From contig CASHTG010000001.1 in NCBI GenBank assembly GCA_949357655.1, positions 868,001 through 932,000 of the forward strand: 64,000 bases of DNA, read 5' to 3'. The DNA comes from Parascedosporium putredinis (taxonomy: Eukaryota; Ascomycota; Sordariomycetes; Microascales; Microascaceae). Both the position numbers and the translations under genes were made by a program. Below the pieces are notes generated by a model. The model was not told the DNA's origin. It was given only the letters and a program-made list of their open reading frames with translations, and made no database searches. Shown here in pieces: positions 32,580-44,806 of the stretch. The first letter of the stretch is position 1, and each line of letters starts with the position of its first letter.

Positions 32580-33725
32580 ATGGTATCATCCAGTCATGCG
32601 GGACTCTCTCCCGCCGGAGTCGAGTCCATCGCCGGCCTCACGGCCGGCTCGGTAGCTACACTTGTCGTACACCCCCTCGACATTGTCAAGACAAGGATGC
32701 AGAGTACGTGAATATTTCTAGCTTCTCTGCCTCAACCTCACCCTCCCCCACCTCCACACTCCTGTCCTATGCTTAGCACGTTACCTTCACCTTTCCAGTT
32801 GAAGGCGGGATGGCGCAAGAACCACATGCGTGTGTTTGTCCCGGGCACTGATCGTTGCATTCTCACACCGTCTCTAGTCTACCGGACGTCGGGCAGCCAA
32901 GGAGCGCCAATCACGACCAAAGCCATCATCCAGGATATGGTGCGCAGCCCGCACCCGATCGCATCCCTTTACCGCGGCCTGACCCCGAACTTGATCGGCA
33001 ACGCTGCGAGCTGGTCCATCTTCTTCTTCTTCAAGGCGCGCGTGGAGCGCACCATCGCGGCCTGGAAAGGAGGTGCCATGGACACGCCGTCCGTCAAGGC
33101 TAGACTCAGCCCGGGCGACTACTTTGTCGCGTCCGGGCTCGCGGGCCTGCTCACGCAGGTCATCACCAACCCCATCTGGGTCCTCAAGACGCGCATCCTG
33201 TCATCGGATCGGTCCGCCGAGGGGGCCTATCCGGGCATGCTGTCCGGCGCGCGGCGCCTGCTGCGGAGCGAGGGCATCGCCGGCTTCTACCGTGGCCTCA
33301 GCGTAAGCATGCTCGGCGTGTCGCACGGCGCGGTCCAGTTCGCCGTATACGAGCCGGCGAAGCGAATGTACTTTGGGCAGAAGCGGCGGCGGCAGGGCAG
33401 CGGGGAGGGTTCGCCGTCGCCGTCGCAGGACAAGATGTCCACCGAGTCGACGATTGTGATTTCGAGCTTGGCCAAGCTTGTGGCCGGCGCCGTGACGTAC
33501 CCGCACCAGGTGCTGAGGAGTAGGATGCAAAACTACGACGCCGATGAGAGATTCGGGCGCGGGCTGCGCCAGGTGGTGGGGAAGATTTGGAGGGAGGACG
33601 GCGTGAGAGGCTTCTATCGAGGTCTCATGACTGGGGTCGTCAGGGTGCTGCCGGCGACCTGGGTGACGTTTTTGGTTTACGAGAACACCAAATTCTACTT
33701 GTCTCGATGGGTTGACGTCGAGTAG
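32580..33725 (+). CDS. flx1: Mitochondrial carrier of the FAD/folate type (Flx1-like)
   Basis: A member of the mitochondrial carrier family (six membrane helices in three repeats) of the inner membrane. Two exons: 32580-32703 and 32878-33725; the 174-nt intron splits an Ile codon (MQIYRTSG). The product is 323 residues with intact frame. The three signature motifs are HPLDIVKTRM (from about residue 31), NPIWVLKTRI and PHQVLRSRM. PIWVLKTR in repeat two is characteristic of the folate/FAD/pyrimidine carrier branch. Other blocks: SLYRGLTPNLIGNAASW, GFYRGLSVSMLGVSHGAVQF and RGFYRGLMTGVVRVLPATW. By resemblance it is the Flx1 orthologue moving FAD between cytosol and matrix, but folate or related substrates cannot be excluded from sequence. 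The region between repeats two and three has a Ser/Pro-rich loop. Start at 32580 has TCCATGG context. Confidence 0.92.
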
Positions 33726-34437
33726 GATCGCCGCTGTCACGCGCCTCTTGTTCGTCCTCTACTAGTCGCCGAGTGGACAGGGTGATCAAGGAGGCGAAGG
33801 GTCTGACAGGGCTCGCATGAAGCCTGCGGTGATAATCGGCGAACTGCACTTGAAACGGATGCTTCTGCCCCTCCGCCGTCTCGATCATCCTCCTTTTACC
33901 TTTTAACGTCACAACACTACTCACGAGACCTTACCCGGGTCCATGGCGGCGCAATCAAATTCTTTCTCTTCACAGTCTCGCCCTTCTTCACACATCACTT
34001 ACCCTCCACTTCCCAACTCTCGAAAGAACGGCGTGAGATCGCCTGACACTTCCCCGAAAAGTCTCTACAGTGACCGGGAGAGGTCTCACTATCCCTCACT
34101 CTTATCCCCCACAAGTCTCATATATGGAGCCACCTCGGGTGTCCCGGGTTGAACAGCGGGACATATTGTATTAATACTTAATTCTCTTTATTTGGCCCAA
34201 CCAATACCCGATTAGACACTGGATTTACACAGAAAGAAAGGATGGGGTGATTGGCAGGTAGCAGAGAAGGCGCTCACGCGCACCAACTACTGAAATATAT
34301 GCTCATCTTGTGAGTCCTTTGCGCAAGTCCCTTCTTTATCTCTTTTGGTGCTTTGCTGTGATGAGACGCAAACCAAGAGCATGCCTAGGAGTATATGAGA
34401 TGCGAGAAACTAGAGGGAGCAAGGCTTCTGCTGCTAA

Positions 34438-34493
34438 TGTCGATGTCGATGACGACGGCGGCGACGGCGACAGCGACGGCGACAGCGCCGGGG
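34438..34493. repeat. GACGGC/GACAGC six-base tandem repeat
   Basis: A run of GATGTC, GACGGC and GACAGC units with period three to six. Simple-sequence slippage; no coding context recognised. Confidence 0.6.
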
Positions 34494-36896
34494 CAGAGGG
34501 GGTGTTTACCCGCCAGTGTTTTATGTGTGCGTGTGAGTGTGTCACTGTGTGGCGAGTTGAGTCAGAAGGCTAGAGTTTCTCTTTGCTCGTCAAGGCGAGG
34601 TATAGTCTCACTTTCTACAGAGGTGGAGAATTCAGAGGGGGTGGGGGAAGAGGAAAAGAAAGACTTGGAGGGATGCCATCGGCGACGTGACGGTGTCTCG
34701 TGTCTCGCCCCCGCCCAAGGGAGAATCACCCGCCAACCGACCTCGCGAGTTTTGTTCCATTTCGTCGACAACTCGCCACCACGACCCCAGCTCCTTGAAA
34801 CTATCTGCCTAAACCAGCCGACTGATGACGGCAAAGGATGAACCACCCAGCAACGCCTACAGCTTGACCCACATGGTCAAAAGGTTGTGGAAAGGAGGGG
34901 GGGTACGAGAGTGAAGCAAGCCGATGGCAGAGGCCGAACGCTGGGGAAGAGGGCTGAGGTGGCCAAGAGAGGAGCTAGACGGACTGGTTAAAACGTGCAG
35001 ACGATACAGTCTCGACAGGAAGCCGGACCGTGAGAGCATCATCCGGTCTTGAATGACTCCCGTCCTCGGAGGCTCTGGAACCTACATGCATATCTCTCCC
35101 CTCTTCCCAAGAAGCGCCCAGTGCCCCTATTCGTGCATATCCTCCGACAATACACTTGTCTTCGCCCTTCCCGTCCCTTCCTTTTCATTTTTTTCGCCTT
35201 TTGCCTTTCAGCTCTCGGGAAAGCATCATCGTAGTGGCCACAGCATCTAGGTCGTGGGGCCTGCCAGATAAGCCGTGGCAGATGCGAAGAGTTGCAGTTC
35301 CCGCAAAAGGAAGAATCTAACCAGGGACCGGACAGACTCTTTTATTGCCCCCCTTCCTCGTCCTCAAGGATGCGAACATCCCTGGATGGCGTCCACCAAG
35401 GGAGGGACATGCTGGGTGTTCCGGGTCCGGCCGGCCTGCGCGGCCATGTCGTATGCGATGGAACCGATGCCGGGGCTGCAGTGGCAATTGTTGAGTCGAA
35501 CGAGAAAAGTCCTAGCCCGGATATAATGTGTTGTGTGCAGGAGATATCTCCCAAAGGATTGTGTGTTTCAGCGCTATTGGCCGGCGTGCGGTGGTTGAAA
35601 ATTGCGAATGGGGTCTTATTGCTTGCCCGACAAGGTCAGGTCCATGAATCCATTCGCCTCCGCCATACTTCACCTGGCTGGGTGGGGTTTTCCCCATGGG
35701 TTTTATCCTTTCTTTCTTTTCTTTTTATTCCTTCTGGTTCCCGAGCCTCCCAATGGCGATGCACCGGGAGCAAGATCGTGGATGGATCGGACAGGACTCG
35801 ACGAGAGATGGCGCCAACGGCAACGTGAGAAAACCTTGCTATTTTTTCCGTGGAGAGGCTTACTTCTTTCTTTTTCACTCTCCCTCCTTCTCTTTCTCTT
35901 GCTCTCTCTCTTTGCCTTTTCCGCTGCACTTTGAACAAACCCCCGGCCTCGGATAGCTCCCATCCCAGGATTCTATTTACTCTTGGACCTGCATGCACCA
36001 GGATGTGACAAATCGATAGGGCGCCTTGCCGGCTTCCCCCAGCCTTACTATCCCTACCCTTATGCTTCCCTCGCCCCATTAGCGACGTGGGCGAGGTCGC
36101 TTATGAATCTTGGCCATCTACCCGCTGAAAAAGGCTTTTATTACTTACAGGAGCCAGGGCAAAACAACATGGACGAACCTGCAGCTCGCCCGATTGTGAG
36201 TTCCCAGCCACCGCTGTCTTTGCTGGCTCTTGTGGGCCTTCAATTTGATCTTTTGATGAAATTATATCTATCTATTTGGAAAAGAAAGATTAGAGAAAAA
36301 AATTAAGGAGAGATAAGAGAAAAAAGACTGAAAGAGAACAAAGTCTAGCAAGGGAAATATGCTGCACGGCGAAGACCCAGGAAATGAGTGGATGATAATA
36401 ACTAAATGAGGAATTCGAGATTGACAGTCTGATAGGTAGGAATCCAAACATATCGGATGGAAAGACCTCGGAATCCAGACGCGTCGCTTCTCGCCTGTTT
36501 ATTTTCTGCCCGTGCCAGTGCCATTCATATTGCTTTTTCTCCCTCTTTGTTTCACGATATCCCTTTCAATTTTTTTCCCGCCTGCCTCCCCCATTGCCCT
36601 CGATAAAAGAAGGACGTATGAGCAAGCAGAGTCAAAGACATTGAGAAATTGGATTCTGCAGCGAGCAGAATTGAGGTCGTCTTCCCCTGTCCTCCCTCCC
36701 CACATTCGCTTGCCTCTGCTGCCTGAGCTTGACTCGCTTCCCTTCCTTCCCTGAGGGAGTGCAGATGGCGATGGCGGCATTCCCGTGCCGCTGCAGCTGA
36801 GGATATCGAAAGGGAGATGACGGGTGTTTTGAGTTGTCAACCTCTTTGATCCTGGCAGAGTCCAACGGGGATTCGGGCTCGACGAGGCGAGGCGTC

Positions 36897-36925
36897 GTCG
36901 CCGCCGCCGCCGCCGCCGCCACCAC
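36897..36925. repeat. (GCC)n microsatellite
   Basis: An almost perfect trinucleotide run, turning into CAC at its right end. No coding frame with other support runs through it. Confidence 0.75.
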
Positions 36926-38096
36926 CAACAGAGACGGGAAGGGCGACCATGCTTGACGGCTGGCTTGCACCGGCTCCCCTGTTCCTTGACTGACTTGAAC
37001 TCTTGCCATCAGCTTTCCCCTAGCTCGATCCCCCATCGCCCTTTTCGCCACCCCTCGACATGGAGGAAGAAGGAGAGAGAGGGGTGAGGGCGACACGACA
37101 GAGCCTCTCTCCGCATAGGAAGCCTCGGTTGGGGAGGCTCTCAGCATCTCCGAACGATACTCGACTTCGAATGCTACTGCATCTTGGTTTTGATTCCCGG
37201 TCTAGTGCACTAATCCCATCCCCAAGGTGCTTTCTTGTCGGTTGGGGACAACTTGATCGACTACCTTTTCGGTTTCTTCGTGGATACCATACCTGCTTCA
37301 CTTCTTCTCTCCGTTGGCCGTTCATCTTGTCTCTTTCTTTCATCTTCACAGTCTCTCTTTTCTTCGGAGCTTACCCTCCTTTCCTTCTTCTATTTTTTTC
37401 TTCATCCCCCATCCCTCGTCTACACTACACTACACTAGTGCGAGGATGTGTGCGTCCCCGCTCGTCTCGCTCTGGGCCTAGCACGGGGCACTATCAAGTT
37501 TGTGGTGTGGTGGCTGCGGTCATGAAAACAGATGCATAAGACACGATTGAGACTTCCACGACGCCTGAAAGAAAAGCAATATGAGAGAGGCCCTCGAACC
37601 AATAAGCGGGCTCGGATTCCTTTCCCTTCTAGTCACGGATCCAAGTCATACATCAACCTCTCCGTCTCGCTCTCTGGCTCCCTCACCTGGAGTCCAGTAA
37701 CTGTATGGCCCGTAGTACACATCATCTACTCTTGGGGCTATCTCGGTACGCGTATTAGTGATTCATGCCCCCGGGTGCTTGACCTCTTGCCCCTATTCCC
37801 TCCCATATGGCCTGTCAACCCACTGTTGTCGGCCACCCGTCACCTGTCTATCAAGAGGCTACGGCAGACTGTACTGTACAGTATTCTATCACGGTGTCCT
37901 CACTCGCATTATTGACCCCTTCACTTCCCTTTTGCCACTCACACTCACACCACCCCCTTCCTCCCACTCGCTTCATCTCTCCCTTACCCATCTAGACACA
38001 CACCCTCCCTGCCTCGTCTCGCTGTTTCCCCTCTCATCATCTCCCCTTCGTCTCCTCCTCCTCTCATCTCACCTTCCTACCCCCTTCTGCCTCTCT

Positions 38097-38118
38097 GTAT
38101 ATATATATATATATATTT
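38097..38118. repeat. (TA)n microsatellite
   Basis: An uninterrupted TA run of about ten units, directly after a 190-base pyrimidine-rich tract. Confidence 0.85.
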
Positions 38119-39428
38119 ATGCGCATGCTAGGATACCCATCGTTGACTCCTTCCAGGGGCCCCATGTTCCCCGGCGGGTCGATCGTCGATGGCATGGTAG
38201 CGAGACAGGGAATAGGAATCCAAGGGAGAAACGGGATAAAAAATAAACAAAGCGCAAAGACCCCGGGTTCCCTTTGCTCTTAAATCGGTGGCGCGAGGGT
38301 GCAGGCACGGTTGATGTTGGAAATATGCACGGCACTGCATCCGAATGGCGCCCGGAGGCGACTTCCGTCCAGTCCTGGTCAACATTGAAGATGTGCCTCA
38401 GCCTCTGTGGCTCCCCAGCCGCTTTTCCCCTCCTTCTCACGCGCTCGAGTGCCGAAAGACAGAGTCAGTGAGAGAGAGATACGGGGAGGAAGAGAGTAAT
38501 GATACTGAATATGGAAACGGGTCGAGAGAGCTTTCCCCAGCCCCCCTCTCTCTCCATCCCTCTCCGTTGCTCAGATGGAAGCAGCTGCTCACTCCCACTT
38601 CCCTCCCTTCCCCCTCGTCCCTCGTCGTTGTTAGCATGTCGCAGGTCCCCGTCAAATACGGTCTCGCTGGCTGAGTGGAGAAGGGTGTCCCGATAAGCCC
38701 AAGAGAGAGAGAAAGAGAAACGGAGGGAGGGGCCAAAGGGGTGCGGTATGAGTGTGAAACAGGGCTCAAATTTGTCACCCAAACCGGGAACGTAGAGAGG
38801 CGTGGCGCCTGGGCACGGCGTCATGTCCACCAGGACGATGAGCCCAGAGAGGTGACGAAACAAAAGAGAGCGTGCGAATGCTTTAATTCAACTAAGAGCC
38901 GAGATCACTCCGATGCGAGCCCGAGCATCACTTTCCCAAAACAGGCGTCACGCCTGTCCACATCATCGTCCTGCTCAACCGATGAAGATCCATTGAAATC
39001 GACACGGACAGAGGCACGAGGCAAGAGGGGAGAGAGAGGAGAACAATGTGAAAGGTGCTACGTTGCGGGCTTAGTGGCCCCCCTTCTCCCTTTCCTTGCA
39101 ATGTTCCCTTCCATCGCCCCCTTCTTTATTTTCGTCTACCCCCGGATTACCTCACGCAAGGTACGGATGCTACCTTGGGACCAGAGAGGACATCGCATTG
39201 GGAATGGGGCGATTTTCTTCTTCCCCAGCTTTTCATCCCAACTTTGACTTGGTGTGTAGTAGTTTCTATCCCAGCTTTCCCATTTGTATAAGGCCGTGTT
39301 TTGTTTTGTTTTCCTTCCTTTTCTTTTTCTTTTTCCAATCTCTCTCCAAAGCTGGTCTTCAGAAGATTCCCCTCTCTGGTTTTTCTTTTGTCTTCTTCTT
39401 CTTCTTCTTCTTTTTTTCTTTCATTTTT

Positions 39429-39462
39429 GTATGCGTGTATGCGTGTATGTGTGTATGTGTGT
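39429..39462. repeat. GTATGCGT/GTATGTGT repeat
   Basis: Four units of an eight-base motif, GTATGCGT changing to GTATGTGT, immediately following a long CT tract. Confidence 0.75.
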
Positions 39463-39830
39463 CTCTAGGAACTCTTCTCCGGCTTCAAAAGAAAAACATC
39501 TAGATAGCCTTGGAAAAAGAAAAGAAAACCTGCTCTAGAGAGAAACAGTGAGGAGAGAGGTCCAAGCAAACGTACGACATTTGCTGTAGTGTGTTTGAAG
39601 GCGTTCGGCCACGTTTAGCGGGAGAACGATGATAGAGGTGCAGAAAAATAATGAAAACGAGAATCAACGGGCAACAGAAAGGAAAAGCCACAAGCACACA
39701 CTGCACTGAAGCAGAGCAGGGAAGCTCCAAGCAGCAAAACTTGCAGATACGCCTTTCCTCTTTCCCCTCTCTCTTCTTTTCCTCTCCTGCAGCCCTCAAG
39801 GCTGCCTTTAGCCATATCTTGGAGCCAGGC

Positions 39831-39860
39831 GCGTATCATCGCGCATCATCGCGCATCATC
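39831..39860. repeat. 10-bp tandem repeat, three copies
   Basis: GCGTATCATC followed by two exact copies of GCGCATCATC. The period of ten is one helical turn. Confidence 0.85.
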
Positions 39861-40727
39861 GAGAGGCCCTGGACACACTATTCCCTCCTAACACTCATGG
39901 ATGAATGCTATGGCTTGCGAATCAATTGATCTAAGCGATGCATTATTTGCCAAGCCAATCCAATTTTGTAGGTTCCGGTTTGGGTGTTTTCGTGGTGTCT
40001 TCTCCTCTCTCCCTCCCCCTAGCGTCCCTTTGGTAAACATACATGTCGCGAACTCAGCTGCTCTCTCCCTTCTCGTCAATCAATTCTCAAGGCAGATAAG
40101 GGCCAATACTATCCTCCCTATCTCCCTCGTCGTTTTCAGGAGGGTGTGAAAGGGGGCACAAGCGTGATTCTCCCTTTCCCCGAGATCTTCGCTCGGTGAG
40201 CTCGCTCACGCGCAAGAAGGAAATGATCGGACGTCCCAGGGGGAGAAGCCCTTCTCTCAGTACCTGAGCATCGCGGGGTAGCTGACCCCCTAGCTACCGA
40301 TCTCCCGTCCCGAACGGAGAAGGACAAGGGGAGGATGGGGAGCGCAGGCTAGCCGTCAATCCACGATGTGGGATCATCGCCGGTCCCGGCCGGCCCAAAG
40401 CCCGAAGGTCTAGATCCTGCCAACCAGCCACGACTCGCCACCCCTTGCTCTCTCCCTCCCCTCCTTCTTCTACTCCCCTTCCCTTCCCTCGGAGCGAGTG
40501 CGAGGAGGAAATATTGACAACGGCAACCTGGCGCGCGGGGGGACGAAACAAGAGACACCTTTTTCAGACTCCCTCAAAAATGCCAAACAAACGTCATATC
40601 ATTCTTCCCTTGGTTCGCGTGCCGCCTGTGCCGGGTGCCCGCGAGTGGGACCTGGCTTGTTGACGAAGGAGTGTCTTGCATCGATAGCGCACCCGCTGAG
40701 CCCCTGGAGGTGAGGCTTGCGCTAGGC

Positions 40728-40827
40728 CCTGCCTGCCCCTGCCTTGCCAGCACTCGACGCCTAGTCGGGCTGGATCGCGCGCCTTGGCCTGGCCAGACAT
40801 GGCTTGGCCGGGCTTACGTTGGCTTTT
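40728..40827. repeat. Degenerate CCTGC/TGGCC five-base array
   Basis: CCCTGCCTGCCCCTGCC and later CCTTGGCCTGGCC, CTTGGCCGGGC and GTTGGC repeat with a period near five. It resembles the arrays upstream of the PFK-2 and deubiquitinase genes, which may hint at promoter-like DNA here. Confidence 0.45.
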
Positions 40828-43800
40828 GTAAGTGAGCTTTGCGCTGAAGCTGTCAACAGTTAACCTCGTCAATGGGGTCCTTTTTTCTTTTCTCCTTGTT
40901 CTTTTTCTTTTGGGATCCCCCTTGCTTTCGTGCATCCTCCTCATTTCTGCCGGCCGGTCCGGCTGTCTGCTTATTATCGAAGCACGCTTGCAGTACACTA
41001 CGTTAGTGGCCCGCAGAATTTCCTAACGAAGCTCGTCACTGTCGCTAGCTCAGCGCCTCCCGACGGCACACAAAGAAGGCCAAGGGACAATAGAACAAAA
41101 CCAGCCCGCGAACAGTGTGTGTGCTTTGACCAACGTATTTCTTCTTTGGGGTCGATGTCCGTGGTTTTTTTCTTTCTTTCTTTCTTTTGGGTAACCTAAT
41201 GATTCTATCCCCGACCATGCAAAGCTGTGATCTGCCCACTTTTAGTTCGATGTCAGGATCTAAAAGGAATGGGGAGCAGGAGAAAAATGAAAGAGAGGCA
41301 GAACGGATTGGGCAAGAAAAAGCATCCGACTCGCCGCATCAGGATCTGAAGTGGCTGCATTCCTAGTAGGGATGCTTCTCACTTTCCCCTTGAACACGGG
41401 TGCCCTCACATCATCTTATTGCTTCTCTGGGCCTGCCGCTTAATTCGGAGACACCGTCTGTCATGGAGTTATGGCTGTAAAGACCGATTCCCCTATGCAC
41501 TATTCGTCCATATGTGATGCTGCCACCCCGGTTCGCCTCTGCGTATACACCGTACTCCGCACGCGCAGGGGACCATCAGCTTCCCTCTCCCTTCCCGCAT
41601 CTCGTCTTAGACAAGATTGGTGGCTAGTTTCGTGAAATGGTGGGACGACACGCAATGAACCTCGAATAAAGTAATCCTTGCCTCGATCGATTCCCACAGA
41701 CCCTTTGCTAGAGCTTTTGTCCTATCCGAGGAAAGGAGAGGAGGAAAGAGAAAAAAAAAGAAAAAAGGTCCCTGCAACGCATGTGAAAGGAGGCCCCTCC
41801 CCAAAGCTTCAGTAGTTTCAAAGGGCCGAGACGCGCAACATGACGGTCGGCGCACAGGTGAGTCGGCCACGCGAGGTCCTTTGTTTGACCGGACAGGACG
41901 ATTTTCATTGCCTTGCCCATCAACTTGGTGCGGTGGCGGGCATGAGCTTATTCGAGCCAGACGGGTCCATGGTTCGGCCCCCAACGCCGAAGAGGGGCCC
42001 TTTTGTCTATCAACGATTACTCTCTTGCAGAGCATTATGAGATATAAGGTGATGTAGTGCTGTGGAGCCGCGGTGATTTGGTCCTAGCTTTTGCCGTCAA
42101 TAAGCCATGACCACGTCGATCTTAAACTGCACACCGCGAAGCCCGAGCATTGGCTTCCCCGTAGTTGCCAGAGGGTGCCGGTGGACTGTGAGGGCCCATG
42201 ACAAGGGCCGGGGCAGCGAGAATGGGTGAGGGGCGGGGGAGACAGACAGAGAAAGAGAGTGTTCTTTGTGCAAGGGCCTACCGAGTGAACCCATGTCAAG
42301 ATATGACGTACAGTCCACGCAGAGCCTTGTCCCTCTTTCCCACTTGGCTTGGTCCCTTTTGCTCTAATATTTTATACGCACATCGCCATCGACGAGTTGG
42401 GATATCGCGCCCCACAGTGGCGGCCGCCAGCCGAGATGAGCCCTGTCAGTCCAAAACATTCAGACCAGAGTATAGGAAGCTGGTAGAGAGGGTATAGCGA
42501 GTGAGGGAGAGAAGGCTATAGAGAGAAAGGGAGAAATAGAATGAGAAAGAAAAAGCAATCCTGGTATGAGGGCAGCAGGTCTCAGGTTGTCCGGCCGCGA
42601 ACTGTTTGTGGGAGAGGAGTGAACCCAGAATCCGAACAGGGCCATCTCGAGCTACCTGGGGCTATCTCTTTTTCTTTTTCTACAGTACAGCTTGGGTCAT
42701 CCACACTCGTCTTGGCAGCACACCAGGCCTAGGCCCAAGGCAGAGCATCGCCTACCCGATCGTCCCCTTTATTCCCGATGGCGACGGACTGCGGCTTCTC
42801 CACTTGCTGTCAGATGCGATGGGTGAATAGGCTGAGCCCACACCCCTTTTCTGAGGGGCAGAAAGAACAAACTTCATTGGCAATGGTTCCATCTGATCTT
42901 GCCTACTGCTTTTGCTCCCGTCGGACACTGCTGGCTCTGCCTCGATAGACGCAAAAGGAGAAAGAGGTGTATGCTGTTTTGATGTGGACAAGGCCCTCGC
43001 TCAACACTCACAGGTTGCTAGGGAGAGAGAAAATCGTGAAGAAGGCCGATGAATACGTAGTGTAATAGTGAGCAGCATGCCCGATAGGCCTGCAGGCTCC
43101 ATCATTTCCTATCATTGGACCCGAGACAGAGCCTCTACCATTTGGCAGCAGCGCTCAGCTAACTTTTGGTAGCCCCTGCATGCTACCCCATTGCACAACG
43201 ATAGGCATACGCGTTGGCAAGTGAGCGTAGTCCGGGGCCAATAACTAAAGTTGAGCTCCAGTGGAGAAGGGGTGTGCACGCACACGACAGGCACGGGCCG
43301 GTTCGCGATGACCACTGCTTCGCCGTTGCTTGAGCACTGATCCTATCGCGGCCCTCGCCTGCGTTCCTCTTTACAACGGCACCCGTGTGAGGAGGGGGTA
43401 GGAGTTTGGCATCTTACTTGTATTAGTCAAAATCCATCAGGCCTGCCAGGCGGAGCATCAGATCGAGAAAGTCGGGCGGGCCCCAAGCTGGCCCGTGTCG
43501 ATAAAGTGCCGGATGTGGTGGCGATGGTCTCCGGCCACCACCCCGGGGGTCGAGAACGCTAAGGCACGGGGATCCATCTTCTTGATCTCCACCGTCAGCC
43601 AGGAACAAACAACTCAGAGGAGCCGGGTGGATAGGGTAGACGAGGAAAGAGCCGGCTGATGAGCTACTGCACGAGTAACTCCTCTGTCCGAATCGCTCAA
43701 TGAGAAATTCGGCCTTTGTCAACGCTGAAGATGGATCCCATCCCCCTCAGCAAGATATCCCCACGCCCCCTCGTTTCGTTTTCATGGCTCGTCACCGTTA

Positions 43801-44220
43801 TACTTTCATCCCATCGTTTTCGACCAGGGCCAGTCTCAAACCGTTTCCATAAATCGGCACGGTGCAGGACGACAAGACGAAGAGGCTATCACACACCTTG
43901 TGTCTGCCGCCCCAACCACCCCGTCACATTACACGCCCCCTCCCCCATTCCTCGGGTCATCTTATTCAACTAGATATTGACCGTTTTCCTTTCCCCCCTC
44001 TACCACTAGACTATTAGTATCGTCGTATGAGGGAGCCCACTTGACTCTCTAGAGAATACTCAAATGGGAGTAGACGTCGATGCGTCCTGACCTCATCGCA
44101 CCTCGGACTTTCCCTCGTCACCATGCACACCCCCTTCTCGGTCTCTTTCTCGACAGTGCAAGCCCGGCTAGCCTGCCCCGGTAGTAGAGGGAGAATGAAG
44201 GAGGCCGAAACAGAGAGAAA

Positions 44221-44806
44221 ATGGACAATGCCCAAGATCGCGGGTCGTCATACTCTTACGTATACAGACGGCCTAGATGTCCTTTGGCTGATCCACCGCA
44301 TGCATCTCGCGAGTTCCAGGAGCGACTTCCTAGATTTCGAAGTAGTTTTGGGGCCAACGATGCGGCCATGGATAGCCCAAGCCAACAAAGCTGTGTTTGG
44401 CGATCTAGAGAGCCCTCTCGTCACAACTACTTCGTAGCACGAAGGCAGAACAGGGTATGATATCGTCTGGCGGCAAGTTTAGCCTTGCCGATCGAGATAA
44501 CACTCCCAGTCCCACAATGTTAAGATTCAGTCGCGCCCAACCATGGGAGTGGCTCCCAATCACCTCGATGGCCCGGAATCAAAATCGACGTGGTCTCCAT
44601 TCGACAAGCCCAGTCGTATCTACAATGCCATCCACAACTTGGTTATCCGCCATGGGCCAATATCTGGGCTAGAGCCACGGCGCGTTCCACCCCCCTTCGT
44701 GACTCTATACCCCTCATGTGGTCTCGGGAGGGGATATGATATATATGCAAGAGCACTATATCGGATATCTTTAACCCTGTTCGTCTGCCCTTCCTCTCCT
44801 CCTTAG
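44221..44806 (+). CDS. Weak candidate two-exon gene, unknown product
   Basis: I do not recognise this protein and it may not be real. A frame from the ATG at 44221 (MDNAQDRGSSYSYVYRRP...) runs 78 codons to a possible donor at 44455 (AGG, then GTATGA). A possible acceptor (CCCAG, ending 44509) leads in phase into ...KIQSRPTMGVAPNH, then SPFDKPSRIYNAIHNLVIRHG, stopping at 44806; total 176 residues. The 55-nt intron has a normal fungal size, but no clear branch site. The composition (Arg, Ser, Pro) resembles disordered regulator proteins. Against it, another frame through 44123-44437 is equally open, and downstream exons are not evident. Confidence 0.2.

Larger units (their letters stand above)
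33726..37900. other. Gene desert, block 1
   Basis: No conserved coding frame on either strand. It includes the short GACGGC and GCC repeats listed separately, and + strand pyrimidine runs near 35700-35740, 35865-35930, 36530-36590 and 37290-37430. The base composition is mixed and not AT-rich. Confidence 0.55.
37901..39550. other. Gene desert, block 2, pyrimidine-rich
   Basis: Dominated by + strand C/T tracts at about 37908-38096 and 39295-39428. The first runs straight into a TA microsatellite at 38097-38118, and the second into a TGTGTATG-type repeat at 39429-39462. C/T tracts of this kind are common in fungal promoters and leaders. A 109-codon frame from 38345 on the + strand starts with plausible codons but matches nothing I know. 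Confidence 0.5.
39551..44220. other. Gene desert, block 3
   Basis: No conserved gene. Contents include the 10-bp tandem repeat at 39831, a C/T-rich stretch at 40440-40490, and a degenerate CCTGC/TGGCC array at 40728-40827. Many short frames occur on both strands with no domain signal. Confidence 0.5.

Noticed and set aside
39831..39860. CRISPR-like repeats
   Set aside because: The units are 10 bp and contiguous without spacers, and the genome is eukaryotic.
44123..44437. 104-codon + strand frame overlapping the 44.2 kb candidate
   Set aside because: Equally open but less protein-like, and no in-phase splice continuation was found.
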